Assembly: GCA_023548195.1 (NCBI GenBank)
Contig: JAJHZJ010000496.1
Location: 10,261,570-10,325,569 of the forward strand
Direction: 5' to 3'
DNA length: 64,000 nt
Source of the DNA: Bettongia penicillata ogilbyi
Taxonomy: Eukaryota; Chordata; Mammalia; Diprotodontia; Potoroidae
Made by a program: the position numbers and the translations under genes. Of the stretch, positions 31,811-43,240 are shown one piece after another. Under the pieces are notes generated by a model. That model was not told the origin of the DNA. It worked only from the letters and a program-made list of their open reading frames with translations, and made no database searches. The stretch's first letter is position 1. Each line of letters starts with the position of its first letter.

Positions 31811-32195
31811 TACACATGCCAGAGTCATAACTAGGAAATTTGAGACCAAAGGTAGGTACCACAAACAGTGCCTAGGGCTAGAAGCATGAAGCACACCTCC
31901 AACTGACTAAGGGATGGGGTGAGGAGATGTCCTAGGACAGCAACACAAGGTCACTGCTAGAAAAGTTACCATGGTGAGGGAAGGCTGGAGGAGGGGAGAA
32001 CAGAGAAGACAGGAAGAGAAACTTACTGCAGGTCGCAACTAGTCATTTCCTATTTTATCTAGTATTCTTAAAACTACTTAGTAAACTCCAGTGTTAATCC
32101 GTTGCTAAAGGATTAAACATACACAAAGAACCCCCTAAATTTGTCACATTGGGTAATGTTCCAGTTGTCCTACCCTAGTTTGAACTCTGGTCTGG
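31811..32195. other. Start of intergenic region, nothing recognised
   Basis: No exon, repeat family or simple repeat recognised. Confidence 0.4.
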
Positions 32196-32200
32196 GCATG

Positions 32201-32201
<1 letters not shown>

Positions 32202-32240
<39 letters not shown>
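32202..32240. repeat. (CA)n microsatellite
   Basis: Perfect CA dinucleotide run after a short ACACATA lead. Confidence 0.97.
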
Positions 32241-32242
<2 letters not shown>

Positions 32243-32895
32243 TGTGAATAGTTGGGAAATCAGGTTGAAATGTTTATATCACACAGAAAAGACAACGTAG
32301 TGAAAACAGATGAAAAATCTTCAACTCTAAAGCAGCAAGGGGAGCTCAGAGGAATACTTCTGAAGATGTCTCAAGTACCAGCTGTACTCTCCTACAAGTG
32401 GGCCAGGAGTGAGTTAGGTGCTGGTGATACTGCAGGAAGGCTTCTCCTCTATTTTTTAGCAAAACCTTCCCACTTTGTGCTTCAAGCCAGTGTGAAGTGA
32501 TCTCCAGGCCAAAAAAGAAAGTCCAGATGAGCTAATAGTCTTACTCCATACTAACTCCAAGGAAGTTCACTCTCATCTTCTAGGAGTTAGCTGAATAGGA
32601 GAAACAGTATGGGTAGAATAAAAGAGTAGCTTAGGCTATAGAAATAGCCATTGTTTTTGATATAAATGTTTTCAGTCTAGATGTCAGGGATATAAAAACA
32701 AAATTTAAATCTCTGTCCTCCATAAACTTGCATTTCTGTGGCATCTTAAAGATAAATAGCAAGTTCCAAGAACACTTTAAAAAAGTGAGGAGTTAAAAGG
32801 AACTGAGTCATATAATGAATTAGAACTAGGGTTCTATTCTCAGCTTTGCCTCCAATTACATCACCATGGGCAACAGTGTCCCCATCTATAAAATA
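32241..32895. other. Intergenic stretch, nothing firm
   Basis: 32660-32770 may be an L2 remnant (tctgtcctccataaacttgc). No gene seen. Confidence 0.4.
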
Positions 32896-32899
32896 AAAT

Positions 32900-33130
32900 T
32901 TGACCATGTAGAGAGCTGGCTCCAGAGTCAGGAAGATTTGTGTTCAAGGAAGATTTGTGTTCAAATCCTGTCTCTGACATATACTGACTATGTAATCCTA
33001 GAAAAATCTCAATGCCCCCATGAAACCCTCTAAGACCATGACTTGTAGAAAAACTCTTGACCTTCATTAATAGAAGAAATTCCCTCTCCTGGGAGTTCCC
33101 TACACCAACAAAATCTGGGTGGGGCGAGGG
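32900..33130 (+). mobile_element. MIR-like SINE with an internal 17-bp duplication
   Basis: tccagagtcaggaagatttg, then the tail ctgggagttccctacaccaa. The word GGAAGATTTGTGTTCAA occurs twice in tandem at 32931-32947 and 32948-32964, doubling the B-box entry. Confidence 0.75.
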
Positions 33131-34119
33131 GAATGTCATACTAAATCATCTATACACATTTGTTCTAAAATCCCAACATTCTAAGTGTGTGTGAGTTTGA
33201 TTATGTATAGTACTCAGCCCTTTAGGACCATGGAGATCCAGTGGTTCAGAGGTGGACTCCTTTGTCCCATTTTCAAACTTTGCCTAAACTTCAAGGCAAA
33301 GGTGTTCATTTCTATCTGCCAGAAGCAATGTCTGGACCTCCTCATGACTCCATAGTGCTGATTCCCCACACAGTACAAAGAGATGTCTGAGATTCCAAAT
33401 TGCCTCCATTATTCAGGCGGCACATCCTATCTAATACTTCATTGATTTCCACTTTCCCAGATGCAATCATATCAAAACCCAGGGAAAAAACTGTAAATAC
33501 ATCAGTGACTGTTAGCAATGGTTCTAAGAAAAATGAGATGGATCTCCAAAAAGCCACTGGCCAAATGTTGGCTGACTGTAATGACTGGAAGAAGTAATGA
33601 TAAAATAACTTTAGCTGAGTAGCTGACATTTGGAGGGTCAGAATGTCCCCCACACACTTTCTAATGACAGTGAAATCAAATGATTGCATGTGACATGGAC
33701 ACACTGCATATCTTCCTATGTCTCTGGCTGTAAACACTCCACCAGTATTCCCGTGGATGACACATCTTGTCATTAGACTGTAGGCTACAATCATCTCAGT
33801 GACATTAACGGAGAGATCTGTGAGATGGGAAAATAGCTTGAGTAACTGGATAAAATCAGGTAAAAAAGTAATTAGAAATCAATACTCAACAATAAATTTG
33901 GAAGGCTAACATCCTTCACCCCTGAAAAATAAGTTCCTCACATATAGTTTAGATAATAAAAGCAGGGGAGAGGAGGTAGGTGAATGGAGTCAGGAGAGGG
34001 TTCTTTCTGTCCTCAAGGGTCACTCACTTTATTTTTCTCCTCCTTTATTTGAATCTAACAAAGCAAGGTGAGACACTGTGCTTGGTAACAGCAGTTGCTG
34101 TCTGGTCTTCTTTATGTGT
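33131..34119. other. Intergenic stretch with an unassigned open frame
   Basis: Minus-strand frame 33794-33342 is 150 residues with no stop (MIVAYSLMTRC...WGISTMES). I recognise no domain or repeat family. It may be chance or an old pseudogene, so it is not called a gene. Confidence 0.3.
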
Positions 34120-34340
34120 TTTTGGATACAATCTATGATTTCATTGGTGTAGGAAATTCCAGATGAAAACACTACCAATACAAATTAGCAGTTATTCTGA
34201 AACTTAGTTACTTAGAACACTTATTAAGTGACTTTCCCAGGGTCACACTTACCCAAAGTCCATATGTGTCAAAAGCAGAGTTGGAACCCTGGTCTCCCTG
34301 TCTCTAGAACCAGCCTTCAATTCACTATACCATACTTTCT
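34120..34340 (-). mobile_element. SINE, antisense
   Basis: gatttcattggtgtaggaaa, cccagggtcacacttaccca, agagttggaaccctggtctc. Confidence 0.7.
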
Positions 34341-34970
34341 CTCCCAGCACCTTTTGGACAATATCTAGTATGTATTCAGGTTATTATAGACAGGAAAGGG
34401 AATCATAGTTGATTAAGATGTTAATCTCAAAATCCATCATTGACTACACAGAGGAGACAGAAAATCTAATCCTACTATATCCAAACAACAAGGAGAAGTA
34501 TAGGAGAGAGGAAGCTTATACTCATTTAAAGCACAAGACCTTCAGCAATGTCACACTGGGTCAAAGCTGTGGTTTCAGAGCTATAGTTAGCCATCTGAAG
34601 CCTGGGCCAAGCACAAGGTTGAATGGATAGGTGGGACTGTCAAGGGTAGACCATTACAGGAACAAGAACCCATTTGGGAGAGACTTTAAGATACAGGGAG
34701 ACCAATGCTCAGGAGATACCAAAGAAAGACTGGAGAAAGGAGGAAATTGTACCTCAGATGTGAAGGGCCATTGTTCAAGGACAGAGCAGATTCACTAAGT
34801 ATGAGAAAACAATGAGATGAGAAGGGAAGCATGCCTCTGAATTTCAAACACCCCAGAACAAAGCCCCAATTACCCCACTCTATCAATAACATCATGCCCA
34901 AGTCTGCTTTGACTAAAACCAATCAGTGTTTTATAAGACATGATAGATTCTTGTAGCAAAAGGTGATGTC
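34341..34970. other. Intergenic stretch without recognised feature
   Basis: Short frames only; no repeat family recognised. Confidence 0.4.
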
Positions 34971-34974
34971 GAGA

Positions 34975-35480
34975 GAAAGAGACAGCGCTGACCTTGGAGT
35001 GAGGAAGACTGAAGTTCAAATCTAATCTCTGACACTTACCTGCTGTGTGACCCTGGGGCAAATCATTTAGCTTCTCAAGCCTCAGGTTTTTTTTTCTATA
35101 AACTCAATTAATCAACTGGCATTTATTAAGTCCCTACTATTTACCAGGCACTGTGCTAAGTATTGGAGATATAAAGACAAAAACGAAACTACTACTCTCA
35201 ACAAATTTATATTCTATAGAAGAAGGGAATAAATATTTATACAATACCTACTATGTGCCAGGCACTGTGCTAAGAGTTTTAAAAATATTATCTCATTTTA
35301 TCCTTTCAACAACCCTAAGAGGTAGGTGCTGTTATTATTCCCATTTACAGTTAAGGAAACTGGGGCAGACAGTGGTTAAATGACTTAGCCAGGGCCACAC
35401 AGCTAGGAAGATTCCAGATTTGAACTCAGACCTTCCTGACTCCAGATCTAGTACTCTATCCACTGTGCCACCTATGAAGA
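34975..35480. mobile_element. SINE (sense), L2 tail and SINE (antisense) in a row
   Basis: 34975-35095 sense SINE (gaagttcaaatctaatctct). 35105-35220 antisense L2 tail (actggcatttattaagtccc). 35225-35480 antisense SINE (gtgccaggcactgtgctaag, ccagggccacacagctagga). Confidence 0.75.
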
Positions 35481-35689
35481 TCTAGCAAGAGTAAAAATAT
35501 GAAAATTTCTCTAAAAAACTTGGAGGGACATACTCTCCTCTATTCTCCCTCAGTCCCAGGGAAGAATAGGTTCAAACTTGAAGCAATTTTTACATAGCAT
35601 TCAACCTACCAATTTCACTTCCAAATGCATCTCACTGCCCCCACACAACCTGGTCACACTGTGGGTAAGAAAGCTGGCCCTCCAGATGT

Positions 35690-35865
35690 CATTGCAGGAT
35701 CAGAGAGGTAAGAAGGAACTTAGAAATCATCTAGTTTTACACCCTCCCATTTTATGGATAATGAAACTGAGGTCATAAGAAGTGAAATGACTTTCCCAAG
35801 GTCACATAGCAGGCAGGAAAAGGAAGGATTCAAACCCAGATCCCACAACTCCTTTCATAAAGCTT
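35690..35865 (-). mobile_element. MIR-like SINE, antisense
   Basis: aatcatctagttttacaccc, aatgaaactgaggtcataag, cccaaggtcacatagcaggc. Confidence 0.75.
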
Positions 35866-36089
35866 TATAGGCTCCCTCATCCTGAAGCAATGTCCCTAGA
35901 GCCCCCAGATGCTCACTGCAGCTCTGTCTCTTCATTCCACTGAAGGCCAAAAGTACAAAGAAAGAGGGGTGCATTAAAAGGGGGAAAGAAGGGAAGGGGA
36001 AAGGAATAAGACAGCATGGCTTTAAAAAAAATGAGAGAAGTATGGTGGCATGGGAAAGGGACAGTGCCAACAAGTCAGAAGCAGAAATG

Positions 36090-36300
36090 CCTGAGGCCTT
36101 GGGAAACAGTGGAAAACAGACTGGCTTGCACCAGACTTGGAGTCAGGAAGACTTGGGTTCAAATCCCCCCAGATACTTACTCACCATGTAATTCTGGGCA
36201 AGTCACTTGACCACCCCAGTCCTTAATTTCCTTATTTGTCCAAAGGGGGAGTTGGACTCAAACTCTCTTCTAGCTCTCGATCCTAGGGTCCAAATGACCT
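36090..36300 (+). mobile_element. MIR-like SINE
   Basis: ggagtcaggaagacttgggt, ctgggcaagtcacttgacca, gggggagttggactcaaact. Confidence 0.75.
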
Positions 36301-36449
36301 TCACAGTATCCAGAAGGACTTCTTTACTTCAGCATTTCAAGACAAAACTTCCTAACAGAGCTGTCTGAATGGGCTATTTCAATCTCATGAGATCACAAAG
36401 TTAGAGACAGAGGGGAAACTTAGAGGCCATTAAGTCAATCTTTTCCTTT

Positions 36450-36880
36450 TTTTTCAATGAGCGAGGTGACTTCAGAAGCGTCACTAACAATTGTGTTCCC
36501 AAAATGAACCCTGAAGTTGAATGGGGAAAGACCTGAGACCACAGGACCCCAGCTCTTTGGGAGGAAGGACCCTGGCTAGTTGTTTCATGGTGGGGAAGGA
36601 GAGACTATAAATCTGTGGTTAGCAAGGTTGTCTCCAGGGAAGGGAACAGGGTGAGATGAGAGTGGGGAGAAACTCAGCTTGGATACAGCTATAAGATTTG
36701 GGGAGGAGAGAAGGAGAAAGAGGAGAAAGAAAAATCCCATCTAGAAGCTTCCAATTTTAACTAATTAGTCTTGTTTTTGTTTGGTTTGGTGTTAAGGTGA
36801 CAAGTTTTTTTTTGTTTCTATATCTTGTTTATATCTGTTTCTATCTATTATTTCTATCTACAAATGCTACTTATACCCAC
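36450..36880. other. Intergenic stretch without recognised feature
   Basis: Purine-rich in 36590-36740; otherwise nothing recognised. Confidence 0.4.
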
Positions 36881-36884
36881 TAAA

Positions 36885-36985
36885 CTTGGGTACCCTAGAG
36901 CAAAACTCTGCCCTCATTGGTTTTATCCCCATCACTTAGTATATAGGAGATGCTTAATACATGTTGTTGAGGATTAATTGATAAG
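36885..36985 (+). mobile_element. L2-like LINE 3' end fragment
   Basis: catcacttagtatataggag then atgcttaatacatgttgttg. Confidence 0.5.
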
Positions 36986-37179
36986 CCTCTCTAGCTTAAT
37001 TAGGCTGGTGTCTGAAAATAGACAAAAGGCTTAGTCTATCATCACATTCAGACTCAAACCCTTTACAGCATAGTAAGATCTTCAACAGCATTGGGTACCC
37101 TGGTATGGCCCTTGAGAGCCCAGGACCACTTCAATGCTAAGATAAAGCAAGGGAGAAGTAACAGACACTCTGGAAGAAA

Positions 37180-37395
37180 ACAAAATCCACCTTCTTCCAG
37201 AGTGGAAACAAGGATGGTTTGCACAAGGGAGACAAAAAACAAGGTTCACATCCCAGTTCTGTCACTTCCTACCTATATATTCTGGAATAACTCATTCACT
37301 TTCTTTCTCTGGGGCTAAGTTTTCTCCTTTAAAAATCAGCAGTTTTGACTTGGCAAATCTCCAAGGTCCCTTCCAGTTCAAAATCTGTGATTCAA
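37180..37395 (+). mobile_element. MIR-like SINE, diverged
   Basis: aaggttcacatcccagttct, tccaaggtcccttccagttc. Confidence 0.55.
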
Positions 37396-37489
37396 GGAGA
37401 TGATAAATACTGATGAGTAAATATTCAGATACCTAAATATTAGATATTTGAGCATGTGCTGCTTAATTTGGAGAGGGTAACTTAAAGAA

Positions 37490-37745
37490 GGGGCAGTTAG
37501 GTGATATAGGGGATAAAGTACAAGGTCTGGAGTCAGGAAGACTCATCTTCCTGAGTTCAAATCTGGTCTCAGACACTAACTAATCTATGTGACCCTGGGC
37601 AAGTTACTTTACCCCATTTATTTCAGTTTACTCATCTGTAAAATGAAATAGAGAAGGAAATGGCAAACCACTCCAGAATCTTTGCCAAGAAAACCCCCTG
37701 TGGGGTCACAAAGAGTCAGATGTGACTGAAACAACTGAAAAATAG
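37490..37745 (+). mobile_element. Full-length tRNA-derived SINE with RTE-like tail
   Basis: ggggcagttaggtgatatag head, gagttcaaatctggtctcag B-box region, and tail ggggtcacaaagagtcagat. Confidence 0.85.
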
Positions 37746-37944
37746 CAAAAAACTTAAATTTGAAAACACTAAATTTCCCTCTTTCAAATTGATTTTCTAA
37801 ATGCCTAGAAAATTCTTTTACAAGTGTTTTACCTGGAATACTAAAGACAAGAACCCTCTTCAGAAGCATTATGGAAAGGAGGGTTGGACTGGTTCTATTT
37901 GACTCCAAAGAGCAGAAGCAGGTATAATGGGTAGAGTTGGCAAA

Positions 37945-38480
37945 AGGGAAAGAAATTAAGGTTTGATGTCAAGAAAGGCTTCCCAACAGACTGATCAGAA
38001 AGGACTGCCTCAAGCTCAGAGGACCAGAGAGATTTAGAGTTGGAAGGGAGCTCAAAAATCCAATCTTCTCATTTGTTTTGCAAATGAAGAAACTGAGTCC
38101 CAAATAGGTTAGATGACTTTCCCAAAGTCACAGGCAATAAGTGGCAGAGCTAGGGTTCGAACCCAGCTCCCCTGATTCTATATATAGTCATCCCAGTCAT
38201 CTTGATGTATTGGCCACTGGAGCCCCATGGCTCTGGAGGAGAAAGTGAGACTGATGATTTTGCACAGCCCTCCCTCACTTAAATCCAATTTATTTGATGT
38301 CGTGGTCCTCTTTGGGATTAAAAGACAAACAGTCCACCCTACGATATCCCATTCTCCCCCCAGTCTTCAAGGAATGCCTTAATGACCACTTGTCAGATAT
38401 GTTAAAAAGGGAGTTCTTGTTCTTGTCTGGGTGGTATCAGATGACTTCCAAGACCCGTTCCAACACTAAGATTCTGCAAT
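37945..38480 (+). mobile_element. CR1/L3-type LINE 3' end, split by two SINE insertions
   Basis: Starts ttgatgtcaagaaaggcttc (37945-38035) and resumes at 38335 with tcttcaaggaatgccttaat, then gacttccaagacccgttcca. An antisense MIR (38036-38180) and the 3' half of a sense SINE (38182-38332) sit inside. Confidence 0.6.
38036..38332. mobile_element. Antisense MIR-like SINE and sense SINE 3' half
   Basis: 38036-38180: aaatgaagaaactgagtccc, ttcgaacccagctcccctga. 38182-38332: cccagtcatcttgatgtatt, cacagccctccctcacttaa. Confidence 0.7.
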
Positions 38481-39079
38481 TCTCTTCCCATTTGGTTCAT
38501 CCAATAAGATTTTCATCTTCTGGAGGCTCATCCAATGAGATTTCCAACCTCCAAAGTATCCACAGAAGCTTATTCACCATCTGCAACATTGCTCACCATC
38601 TGTGATGCTATGGGTACTTCCATCTCCAAACATCCATATAATATCCTCACTCAGTTCAGTCCAAACCCATCAGCCTCCTCCTGGTTTTAGAGTAATCAAA
38701 CCACAGCCCTTTTTATCTGTTGGGCTTGAAAGTCAGCGGTTTGTACAAGGCAGCTGCAAACTCAAACTGTTTGAAATTCCCCATGCTGAGCGAACACAAC
38801 AGGCCCTCACTGTGCACCCCCAGAGCACAGTGCGGAGAGCACGAGGGCACAATTATGAGGCTCTGTCTCTGAACCAAAGCCTTCAGCTGTTGGAGCTAAC
38901 CTCTAGCAAAGCCAGGAAGAAAGCAATGACGAGAGATTTATAGCGTGAGCTGGAAATCCCTCATCTTTAGACACAGATGACATTTTATTTAATTCGACAA
39001 CTACTTATCAAAGACAGAGACCCCAGGACACCATGAGGTAGTAACCAGGAAAGCACGTCTAGAGTACGGGTGAGGCGAT
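38481..39079. other. Intergenic stretch without recognised feature
   Basis: A 113-residue frame at 38602-38943 has no known motif. No repeat family recognised. Confidence 0.4.
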
Positions 39080-39350
39080 CAGAAAATCATAAAGCTAGAT
39101 CCAGAAGGAATCATAGAGATAAGCTAATCCAATCCCCTCATTTCACACATGATTTGATGATGGCTTCTAGCTGGAAGGGACCTTCAGAGTCATCTAGTCT
39201 AGCCCACTTCAACTGAAAAATGAGAAAACCAAACCGCAGGGGTTTGAATAACTTGTCCAAGGTCATAGAGGTAGTAAATTTGAGAAGCAGGATTGGAACC
39301 CAGGCTTTTCAACTCCAGAGACAGGGCTCTTTCCAACACTGTATATCACA
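39080..39350 (-). mobile_element. Two MIR-like SINE fragments, antisense
   Basis: A first start (aatcataaagctagatccag) breaks off near 39155. A fuller copy follows (tggcttctagctggaaggga, gtccaaggtcatagaggtag). Confidence 0.7.
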
Positions 39351-40320
39351 AGTCTTCCTGACTCAAAGGGTGCCTCACTGTCCCCGCTTCATCTTTCTGT
39401 TGCAAGGGCTCCAGGGATCACCCTTTCAACTCGAATTTGGGTCCCCACTGGATGGCTAATTACTTTTCTCCTCTAGCATCTAGGAGTAACCTGAGGAGTT
39501 GAAGCTTTTCTCTAATGCTGCAATTCACAAGTCCCACTGCCATCCTCTTCCTGTTGATCATCAGTTAATAGCAATTAGCCAACCAGACTTAATTAGCTTT
39601 TAGCAATAAGCATTTACTAAGTTGGTATAATAAGTACATTTGGTACATCTCCCCAAACCAAGGGCACACTTTATTCTATGTACATACAGAATGCAAGGAA
39701 AAGTGTTCTCAAACTCAGAGAGTATATATGGCAAAAGGGTAATCCTGATGAATTTCTCATGAAAGTCCCCTCAGTATAGAAGGTATAGCTTTCTGTTAAA
39801 GTCCTCTTATTGTCCTGAAGCTGCCTTTCCTCGGGTCACCTAGTTTGCTGTTGACTCCTAGTAGATATCATCATCAAGTGTTCTAAGACCCTGCGAGGAT
39901 AGCCTTCTGCCTATCTTGTGAAGTTCACAAGGTCATTTTCTTGGGAAGGAGAATTTAGGGGGAGAGAAAACAGAGGACCTGTCATCCCCTCCCCCTAATT
40001 ATTTCCTCCAGGGGCCTGGCTGGCCTGCTCTCTACTCTAGGTCAATCAACCTCCTGAATATCTAATTCCAGACTTACTATTTTATCCAAGAGCCACAGAG
40101 CATGACTGAGCCTCTTCCACCAATCCTAATATACTTCTTGTGCTGAATCATTCATTTCATCCAGTGACTTTCACTCCTCCTAAATCGATTAAAAACTTTT
40201 CACAGTCAATTTAACACGTTTTAAACAATTGATGAAATAGAGATGTTCTCACCTGACATAAGTCAGGTTAGATACCTTGTTAGACACTTTGAGTGGGGCT
40301 GGATCATTGATTAATTTATT
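39351..40320. other. Intergenic stretch without recognised feature
   Basis: AT-rich, no exon or repeat family recognised. Confidence 0.4.
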
Positions 40321-40324
40321 GAAC

Positions 40325-40398
40325 TTCTATATAAAATGGGCATCAGAAAACTTTTAGTCCCTTCTATATAAAATGGGCATCATAAAGCTTTTAGTCCC
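40325..40398. repeat. 37-bp tandem duplication
   Basis: Units 40325-40361 and 40362-40398 (ttctatataaaatgggcatc...ttttagtccc) differ at two positions. Confidence 0.95.
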
Positions 40399-40399
40399 T

Positions 40400-41595
40400 A
40401 GCTCCCCATGACGGAAACATTTTCATTTTTCTAGTGGTACAAATTTGAGTTATTGATGGCATTGGAGGATATAGAAACAAAACAGTCCCTTGACCTCAAG
40501 GAGCTTAAATTCATACCAGACATACCTAGAATGAGGGAACAGAAAGACCTCTAGGCTGGCATCCAGAAGATTTTATATATTTTGATGTTCCCAAGATTTT
40601 AAAGTACTTCTCACAATACTTTGGGTGTCTGCCAATAGAAATTACTGTAGTCAAGTACTCTAAAAGATGTTTGACTAGGTCACTGATTTTGATAAATATC
40701 ATTCCCACTCAGGCCAGATCATTTAGCCTTTGTTCATAAAAGTATTGTAGAAAAGTCCCTAATGTACCGAGTGCCTTGCTCTTCCATCAGATGGAAGAAA
40801 TGGCCATTGATCCCTACTGGCCCCAGATGCAGGTGGCAGATTTCCAGAGTAGTTGTGAGTGTTTGGGAAGGTGATGAAACTCAGGCCACAATGAGAAGCT
40901 GTGATTTGTGATCTGCCTCTGGAGAGGAGATAGCATTTTAATAATTGGGTAATTTAAGAGTTCTTGACCAAACCGTGATTCCAAACACTTCAGAGACTGC
41001 CAGTGTTCACAGCAAAATTCATTCCAGGAGAAGCCCCCTGTGGACTGAATCAAAGGAGCTTTCTGGGAACATGGGAATGGAAGCCATATCATTTGCCTCT
41101 GGCTTCAATGAAGTCAGATTTCCTGGAACATCAAATATTGCCAGGAATCGAAGAGATGTTTTCACAAGGTTATTCCTCTCACTCTTGTTTCTAGAATATA
41201 AACAGAAACCAGTGCTAACCCTAAGATTCACCCTTTTTAACTCAGAAAATCAACTGATCGTTAGAGTTAGCCTTACAAGGAAGTTTAATGGTCATCATTT
41301 TTTCTTTATGGCAAAGGATATTTAGACCCAGAAAGATAGGGACTTACTCTAGGTCAGAGACAAATCCAGAATTTGAACCACAGGTCTTTGGACTCCAAAC
41401 TCAGAATTCTTTCCACTGTGCCACATACCATAATGTAAAACAGAAAGCATCTCATTCAAAAGGACATTGTGTTCCAGTAGATTTCCTTTCTTTTTAAGAA
41501 ACCATAACATCCAGGGAGGTGGATAGCAAGCATTCTCTGACTGAAAATTACTTAATACTGGGATTACCTGGGGCCAACTTCCTGAGTAAGTTAAT
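40400..41595. other. Intergenic stretch, mostly unrecognised
   Basis: 40440-40530 may be an L2 remnant (ccttgacctcaaggagctta). 41280-41440 resembles a decayed antisense SINE (gccaca end). No gene seen; a 126-residue frame at 40945 has no motif. Confidence 0.4.
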
Positions 41596-41599
41596 TATA

Positions 41600-41790
41600 A
41601 TACAGTAGAATTAACCCAAGGTTTAGGGTCAAAAGATGTGAGTTAATGTCCTGACTCTACCATTAACTGAGTGATTTGAGCAGGTTATTTACCCTTTATG
41701 GGACTCAGTTTCCTTGTCTCTAAAACGAGGGTGTTTTTCTGAGATGAACTCTACAGTCCCAGCCACAATGTCTGAAATTCTATGACTTGT
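41600..41790 (+). mobile_element. MIR-like SINE
   Basis: gggtcaaaagatgtgagtta, ttatgggactcagtttcctt. Confidence 0.6.
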
Positions 41791-41899
41791 TCCTATGAAG
41801 CAGTGTTCCAAGGAGACCAGATGTGATTGCTGAGCCACTACCAGGGACCTTTGAAAAGTAACAGAGAATGGGAGCCTGAGGTCCACAGTACTCTGTCGT

Positions 41900-42135
41900 G
41901 ATTCAGTTGTTTCAGTCACATGACTCTTTATGACTCTTTTGGGAGTTTTCTTGGCGAAGATTCTGGAGTGGTTTACCATTGCCTTCTCCAGATCCTTTTT
42001 ACAGATGAGGAAACTGAGGCAGACAAGATTAAGTGATTTGCCTAGGGTCACAATGAGTACACATCTGAGGCCAGATTTGCACTCATGAAGATGCATCTTC
42101 CTGACTCCAGGCCCAGTACTCTATCCACAGCACCA
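41900..42135 (-). mobile_element. tRNA-derived SINE with RTE-like tail, antisense
   Basis: gattcagttgtttcagtcac, ggagtggtttaccattgcct, gatgaggaaactgaggcaga, tatccacagcaccac. Confidence 0.82.
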
Positions 42136-42242
42136 CAGGAGGGCAAATTTGGACCAAATTACCCCAAAAGGGAAGAGAATAGAGTCCCTAAACAATGGGC
42201 CAGAGAGCTTGACCTCGATTCCCAGGAAAATTCTAGAATGTC

Positions 42243-42470
42243 CTGTTTGTTGTTGTTGCTGTGTTCATCCTTTGTTTTCAAAGAAGACCGTGACGTCAGA
42301 GACATGAGGATGTGACTTGCACTTGACTTTGTTTGGAGCGAGGGCTGTGCAGGTCACCAGCCTCACTTCTCCTCCAGAGCTATCTGGATCCAGTGACCAG
42401 ATAGTCATCAGGATGGCTGGAGATGGCCCAGGATGCACTGGGATGCACTTGGCCTAAAAGGCCAGGGTCT
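42243..42470 (-). mobile_element. tRNA-derived SINE 3' part, antisense
   Basis: gttgttgttgctgtgttcat, gggctgtgcaggtcaccagc, gtgaccagatagtcatcagg. Confidence 0.75.
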
Positions 42471-42784
42471 ATTTAGGTACTCACTTAGGTGAGGTAACAT
42501 CCATTCGGTGAATAGGCCTCTTTAAAAAGGAGTCAGGGAGATGGCCCCTTTAATAGAAAATTAATTAATTAATTGATTGCTTGATCACCCTGGGAGGGAC
42601 AGGAGCCTCAGGGTTGTTGTTTGGAAGAGAAACTGTTGCTATTGACGTTCACTCTAAGCCAGGAGGGTCCAAAAACAGTCATTGAGTGGAAGTTGGGCAG
42701 GGACCCTTCGTTGTTCAATCCATGGGCTTCAGAGTGAATTGGGCCTAAGGTTTTAGGGAAAATAGGAAGGAAAGCAAAGGTTAG

Positions 42785-43136
42785 GGAAAGGAGAGGAGAG
42801 GAGAGGAGAGGAGAGGAGATGAGGGGAGGGGAGGGGAGGGGAGAGGAGGGGAGGGGAGAGGAGGGGAGGGGAGAGGAGAGGAGAGGAGAGGAGAGGAGAG
42901 GAGAGGAGAGGAGAGGAGAGGAGAGGAGAGGAGAGGAGAGGAGAGGAGAGGAGAGGAGAGGAGAGGAGAGGAGAGGAGGGGAGGGGAGAGGAGAGGAGAG
43001 GAGAGGAGAGGAGAGGAGAGGAGAGGAGAGGAGAGGAGAGGAGAGGAGAGGAGAGGAGAGGAGAGGAGAGGAGAGGAGAGGAGGGGAGAGGAGAGGAGAG
43101 GAGAGGAGGGGAGAGGAGAGGGGAGGGGAGGGGAGG
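42785..43136 (+). repeat. (GGAGA)n minisatellite with GGGGA variants
   Basis: About 350 bases of pure purine built from GGAGA and GGGGA pentamers. Four GGGG runs one A apart occur at 42823-42841, a standard G-quadruplex pattern. The Arg/Glu/Gly and Leu/Ser/Pro frames across it are compositional. Confidence 0.98.
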
Positions 43137-43190
43137 AATCTAGCCAATGTACCCCAAGTTAACTGGGCAGCTTCTGGCCATCAAAATTTG

Positions 43191-43240
43191 AATGTACTTT
43201 AAGAGATGATTGTTCAATGTACTTTAAGAGATGATTGTTC
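43191..43240. repeat. 25-bp perfect tandem duplication
   Basis: Units 43191-43215 and 43216-43240 are identical (aatgtactttaagagat...). Confidence 0.97.

Noticed and set aside
42608..43202. 179- and 127-residue frames, the longest in the window
   Set aside because: They are the GGAGA minisatellite read in two strands; periodic composition, no domain.
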